Program-made: the position numbers and the translations under genes | Source: Halobacteriales archaeon QH_6_64_20 | Lineage (GTDB): Archaea; Halobacteriota; Halobacteria; Halobacteriales; Halococcaceae | DNA: 64,000 bases | Assembly: GCA_003021235.1 (NCBI GenBank) | Contig: PXQR01000018.1 | Location: 64,205 to 128,204, forward strand | Reading direction: 5' to 3' | Shown here: piece after piece, positions 61,468 to 64,000 of the stretch | How the letters are laid out: each line of letters opens with the position of its first letter | Numbering within the stretch: position 1 is the first letter of the stretch | The notes under the pieces: generated by a model | What the model was told of the DNA's origin: nothing | Database searches by the model: none | What the model saw: only the letters and a program-made list of their open reading frames with translations

Positions 61468-61497
61468 GCTTCAACCCCACAAGGGTTCGTCTGTAAC
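61468..61497 (-). CRISPR. solitary haloarchaeal type I-B CRISPR repeat
   Basis: The minus strand reads GTTACAGACGAACCCTTGTG followed by GGGTTGAAGC: 30 nt and, as I recall it, essentially the haloarchaeal I-B repeat consensus (GTTTCAGACGAACCC...). Only one copy exists in the window, and there are no cas genes. After the repeat comes GACATCGACATCGAGACGGT, spacer-like, then GTTATCGAACGCTCCTGATA, a possible degenerate second repeat. It lies between nfo and a redoxin. Confidence 0.75.
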
Positions 61498-61523
61498 CAT
61501 ACCCAGTTCGGCGGGCATAGTGC

Positions 61524-61533
61524 CTATATTTAC
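61524..61533 (-). promoter_or_regulatory. TATA box positioned to start transcription at the CRISPR repeat
   Basis: The minus strand reads GTAAATATAG. Its centre is about 28-30 bases before the repeat's first base (61497), the normal archaeal TATA-to-start distance, so a transcript could begin at or just before the repeat. Confidence 0.5.
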
Positions 61534-61686
61534 TGCTGGGCGCGTAATGTTTCGGTCGACCTCCAATACCCGCTCAGCCCCGAAGAGTCGACGATCGGCG
61601 ACAACGGAGACCGCCCTATCGACAACTCGAACGGCCTCGACACGTCGGCCGAGGATACAAGTACCGGTACGAAACCAGGGAACACA

Positions 61687-62223
61687 ATGACAGAATCGGT
61701 CGGCCTCGCTGTCGGCGAGCAAGCCCCCGACGTGACCGCGACGCTCGTGCGCCCGACCGGCGCGACCGAACCGGTATCGCTCGCGGAACTGGTCGGCGAA
61801 CGGCCCGTGTTGCTGTCGTTTTACCCGCTCGATTTCAGCCCCGACTGTATCCGGGAGTGGTGTGCCTTCCGGGACTTCGAGTGGTTCGCGAGCGACGATC
61901 ACCTGCAGGTCGTCGGCGCGAGCCGGTCGAGTCCACGAATTCATCAGGAGTTCATCTCGCGGTTGGACCTCGGCTTTCCCCTCTTCGCCGACACGGACCT
62001 CGCGCTCGCGGAAGCGTTCGGCGTGCGGTATCGGGCTCTCGGTATCTCGGCGCGCGCCCGGCGGTCGTGTTTCCTCCTCGACGAGGATCGGGAGATCAGG
62101 TATCGCTGGGTCGGCGAACACTGGCTCGACCCGACGCGGGATGTCCCATCGATGACGGAGTTGGCGAGCGCCTTCCGCGAGGAACTCGACGTGGCCGAGG
62201 CCGACCGCTTCGGCATGGCATGA
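61687..62223 (+). CDS. peroxiredoxin-like redoxin (BCP/PrxQ type)
   Basis: A 178-residue thioredoxin-fold protein. YPLDFSPDCIREWCAFRDFE carries both the peroxidatic Cys (SPDC) and a resolving Cys five residues later, as in BCP/PrxQ. LGFPLFADTDLALAEAFGVR and SCFLLDEDREIRYRWVGEHW follow. It should reduce peroxides. I use the ATG at 61687; a TACAAGTACC element about 25-30 bases upstream recurs before the paralogue. Confidence 0.83.
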   Translation: MTESVGLAVGEQAPDVTATLVRPTGATEPVSLAELVGERPVLLSFYPLDFSPDCIREWCAFRDFEWFASDDHLQVVGASRSSPRIHQEFISRLDLGFPLFADTDLALAEAFGVRYRALGISARARRSCFLLDEDREIRYRWVGEHWLDPTRDVPSMTELASAFREELDVAEADRFGMA

Positions 62224-62349
62224 GCGGCGAGCGTCGCCGGGCACGACGGCTCGAAGCCGGCGATCCGAACGGTGGGGGGGCCGGGTCGGGGACGGTCGGG
62301 TCCGAACGGCGGCGAAGGTACAAGTACCGAAGCGGGACGAACGCTGACC

Positions 62350-62880
62350 GTGAACGAGCCACACGGTCTCGATGTCGGCGGGCGGGCACCGGAGTTCGGT
62401 GCCTCGCTCGTGCGGAGCGATGGGACCGTGGCCGAGGTCACGCTGTCGGAGTGTCTCGGAGACGGACCGGTCCTGTTGACCTTCTGTGCGCTCGACGCCG
62501 TGCCGAGGGACCCCGAGGGGTGGTGTGCGCTCCACGACGTCGGGTGGTTCGCGAGCGACGAGAACCTACAGGTCGTCGGCGTCAGTCGGGCCGACACCCG
62601 AACCCACTGTCGATTTATAGAGCGTTTCGACCTCGGCTACCCGCTCGTCTCCGATCGAGGCGGCGAGGTGGCCGATCGCTACGGCGTGTGCTACCGGGAT
62701 CCGCGGTCGGCAACGAGCGCCGTCCGGTCGTGTGTCCTCGTTGACGAGGATCGAGAGATCAGGTACCGGTGGGTTGGCGAACACCGACCCGAGCACACGA
62801 GTACGCCCCCGCTGGGCGAGATGCACGGGGCAATCCGCCGGGAGGTGAGCACGCCGGCCGAGACGTTCGGCCTCGTCTGA
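62350..62880 (+). CDS. redoxin paralogue lacking the peroxidatic cysteine
   Basis: A 176-residue paralogue of the previous protein (QVVGVSRADTRTHCRFIERF, SCVLVDEDREIRYRWVGEHR). The active-site segment reads FCALDAVPRDPEGWCALHDV: the resolving-type Cys stays, but the peroxidatic Cys is replaced by Asp. It may be a thiol adapter or a partner of the active paralogue, or decaying. I use the GTG at 62350. TACAAGTACCG again lies about 20-30 bases upstream. Confidence 0.78.
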   Translation: MNEPHGLDVGGRAPEFGASLVRSDGTVAEVTLSECLGDGPVLLTFCALDAVPRDPEGWCALHDVGWFASDENLQVVGVSRADTRTHCRFIERFDLGYPLVSDRGGEVADRYGVCYRDPRSATSAVRSCVLVDEDREIRYRWVGEHRPEHTSTPPLGEMHGAIRREVSTPAETFGLV

Positions 62881-62970
62881 AGTCATGATCGCCAAAGGGA
62901 GCGTGCGTCGTAGTCGGACACGTCGATCGCCGAACGCCGTCGTGCCGGAGCCGACGGAGGCGCAGTAGAC

Positions 62971-63789
62971 TTATCGCGTCGCCCGGCCACTCGTCTGACC
63001 GCGGTTCCACGCCTCGCTTGCGTACTTCCCGCTCGCGCGCTCGCGTGCGCGAGAGAGTTCGTCGTCGGTCCAGTCACCCTCGTCGGCGTTCGCCCAGTCG
63101 CCGAGGGTATCGGCGAGCGTCGTGACCGCCGCCGAACGACCCGTATCGGTGTGATCGTCGATCCCGGTAACCCGCTCGCGGAACTCCCGGGGGCTCACGC
63201 CGGAGTCGGCGAAGACCGCGAGGTGGCGCTCGGCGTCGACCGAGTACGTGAGCGAGCCGTGCTGGACGACCGCGTCCCGTCGGCGGTACTGGGCGTTGCC
63301 GCTTACCTTCCTCTCGTCGGCAACGACGTCGTGCGCCGGGTGCAACCCCCTGAGATAGCACGCCGGCTCGTAGATCGCCGGCCGGGATTGCTCGGCGAAC
63401 TGTGCAGGAACGCCCAGCCGCGAGAGGGCTTCCAGTACCGGTTCACATAGCAGTTCGTAACACTCCATGAGGTCGCCCGGGAGTTCGGCGGCGGGCGCGA
63501 CGATCGAGTAGGAGATGTCGCCCCACGAGTCGTGATAGATCCCGCCGCCGCCGGTCTGACGGCGCACGACGTCGATGTACTCCCGGTCACAGAAGTCCCA
63601 GTCGACGGTCTCAGGGTCTTGATGGTAGCCGAGCGAGAGCGTCGAGGGCTCCCATCGATAGACCCGGAGGGTTCGTGGTCCGCCCGCGGCAGCGGTCTCG
63701 GCGGCGATCTCGTCGAGCGCCATGTTCATCGCCCCGTCCCGAACGTCTTCGGCGATGAGCCGCCAGTCCTGGTCGGCGAGCGTCGTCAT
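62971..63789 (-). CDS. lipoate-protein ligase A family protein
   Basis: A 272-residue biotin/lipoate transferase fold: NMALDEIAAETAAAGGPRTL, LRVYRWEPSTLSLGYHQDPE, RRQTGGGGIYHDSWGDISYS (the lipoyl/ATP loop) and the catalytic lysine in ADERKVSGNAQYRR, then QHGSLTYSVD. It attaches lipoate (or octanoate) to E2/GcvH domains. In archaea a separate small LplB-type subunit completes the ligase; the C-terminal DDELSRARERASGKYASEAW here might replace that role. Confidence 0.87.
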   Translation of the reverse strand: MTTLADQDWRLIAEDVRDGAMNMALDEIAAETAAAGGPRTLRVYRWEPSTLSLGYHQDPETVDWDFCDREYIDVVRRQTGGGGIYHDSWGDISYSIVAPAAELPGDLMECYELLCEPVLEALSRLGVPAQFAEQSRPAIYEPACYLRGLHPAHDVVADERKVSGNAQYRRRDAVVQHGSLTYSVDAERHLAVFADSGVSPREFRERVTGIDDHTDTGRSAAVTTLADTLGDWANADEGDWTDDELSRARERASGKYASEAWNRGQTSGRATR

Positions 63790-63944
63790 GACTCGTTCGA
63801 GGGACCGCGACCCGAAAGCAATTATGACGCTGTCGGAGTCGTCATGATCGTCGAGACTATTAGACTCGTCGAGTTCTCCGTAGTCGCGAGCCGTGGTCTC
63901 AAGTCGGTGCCGACCGTTGGGAAGACCGACCGGAGGAACGACCG

Positions 63945-64000
63945 ATGGCTGAGGGACTACGGATCAGGCGATACGACCCGCACGACGCCGACCCGGTGTG
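63945..64000 (+). CDS. start of a GNAT-like acetyltransferase (partial)
   Basis: The ATG at 63945 begins AEGLRIRRYDPHDADPV, a typical GNAT N-terminal strand and helix (IRxYxPxDAxxV), and runs off the window end. Only 18 codons are visible, so the family is a guess from this motif. Confidence 0.35.
   Translation, partial: MAEGLRIRRYDPHDADPV

Larger units (their letters stand above)
61363..61686. other. intergenic region with a solitary CRISPR repeat
   Basis: About 324 bases between the divergent nfo and redoxin genes. It holds the nfo promoter (61411-61419), the CRISPR repeat and its TATA box (61468-61533), and the redoxin promoter (GGATACAAGTACCGG near 61652-61666). Confidence 0.6.

Noticed and set aside
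62358-62385. Match of 14 of 15 bases between the spacer-like part next to the CRISPR repeat and the start of the second redoxin gene
   Set aside because: The match lies in the middle of the spacer-like sequence, not at the seed, and CTCGATGTCG-type strings are common in haloarchaeal coding DNA. I do not call it a target.

Overview
The window looks like a chromosomal segment of a halophilic archaeon (class Halobacteria). The evidence is high GC with strong third-position GC bias, acidic proteins, Tat-type lipoprotein signals with few Sec signals, a transcription factor B gene, a cdrS-ftsZ2-ncsA cell-division/tRNA-thiolation neighbourhood, archaeal CobY/CbiZ cobamide salvage genes, and TATA-like boxes about 25-30 bases before leaderless starts. 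No rRNA, insertion sequence or full CRISPR array is visible. I cannot name the genus.

Layout. 0-9 kb: a methyltransferase, an MFS carrier, a phosphodiesterase/FemAB-like surface-modification pair, a MarR remnant with a broken ABC exporter, and an FG-GAP repeat protein. 9.5-13.1 kb: an SsuABC/ThiXYZ-like importer whose binding-protein gene carries one in-frame amber codon. 13.1-24.3 kb: a zone of gene decay. It holds an intact MarR gene next to a wrecked MFS gene, two damaged HTH/FilR1-type regulators, a luciferase-like protein, and stretches without intact genes. Interspersed are intact stress genes: a bacterial-looking superoxide dismutase, peroxiredoxin, DsbA-like protein, TauE, LtrA and MATE. 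24.3-34.5 kb: housekeeping and small haloarchaeal genes (FMN reductase, deaminase, amidohydrolase, AbrB, methylmalonyl-CoA epimerase, HEWD, CBS-hibernation-like protein, DUF2267, HMCES/YedK, TFB). 34.9-45 kb: tRNA-Ser(CGA), then a late cobamide synthesis and salvage cluster (cbiP, cobA, cbiZ, cobD, cobY, cobS, cbiB, plus a HAD phosphatase), interrupted by an unfamiliar beta-sandwich/TIR-like/PQQ-repeat protein. 45.3-50.7 kb: membrane proteins, an HNH-WYL fusion, an M24 peptidase, a cupin-zinc ribbon and an aldo/keto reductase. 50.8-54.5 kb: tRNA-Tyr, a ribbon-helix-helix/zinc-ribbon gene, cdrS, ftsZ2 and ncsA. 54.8-64 kb: two tandem GH15 glycosidases, DUF7095, a tiny GGE-repeat lipoprotein, endonuclease IV, two redoxins and a lipoate-ligase-like protein.

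The most intriguing signals are as follows. (1) A solitary 30-nt haloarchaeal CRISPR repeat sits between endonuclease IV and a redoxin, with a TATA-like box placed so that transcription would start almost at the repeat. (2) Two MarR loci 8 kb apart share paired operators (TAGTTGC-N4-GCAACTA), both followed by a decayed transporter. (3) GTAAGACG/CGTCTTAC sites cluster in and upstream of the cdrS-ftsZ2 promoter. (4) Direct repeats with a 19-base period occur at three places around the damaged FilR1-type regulators. (5) There are an HNH-WYL fusion, a beta-sandwich/TIR-like/PQQ protein, and a redoxin paralogue lacking its peroxidatic cysteine.

Functionally the window combines redox and peroxide defence, cobamide assembly (which could serve the B12-dependent methylmalonyl-CoA route implied by mce), cell-division control and intracellular glucan breakdown, with an accessory zone where drug-efflux-type genes and their regulators are being lost.
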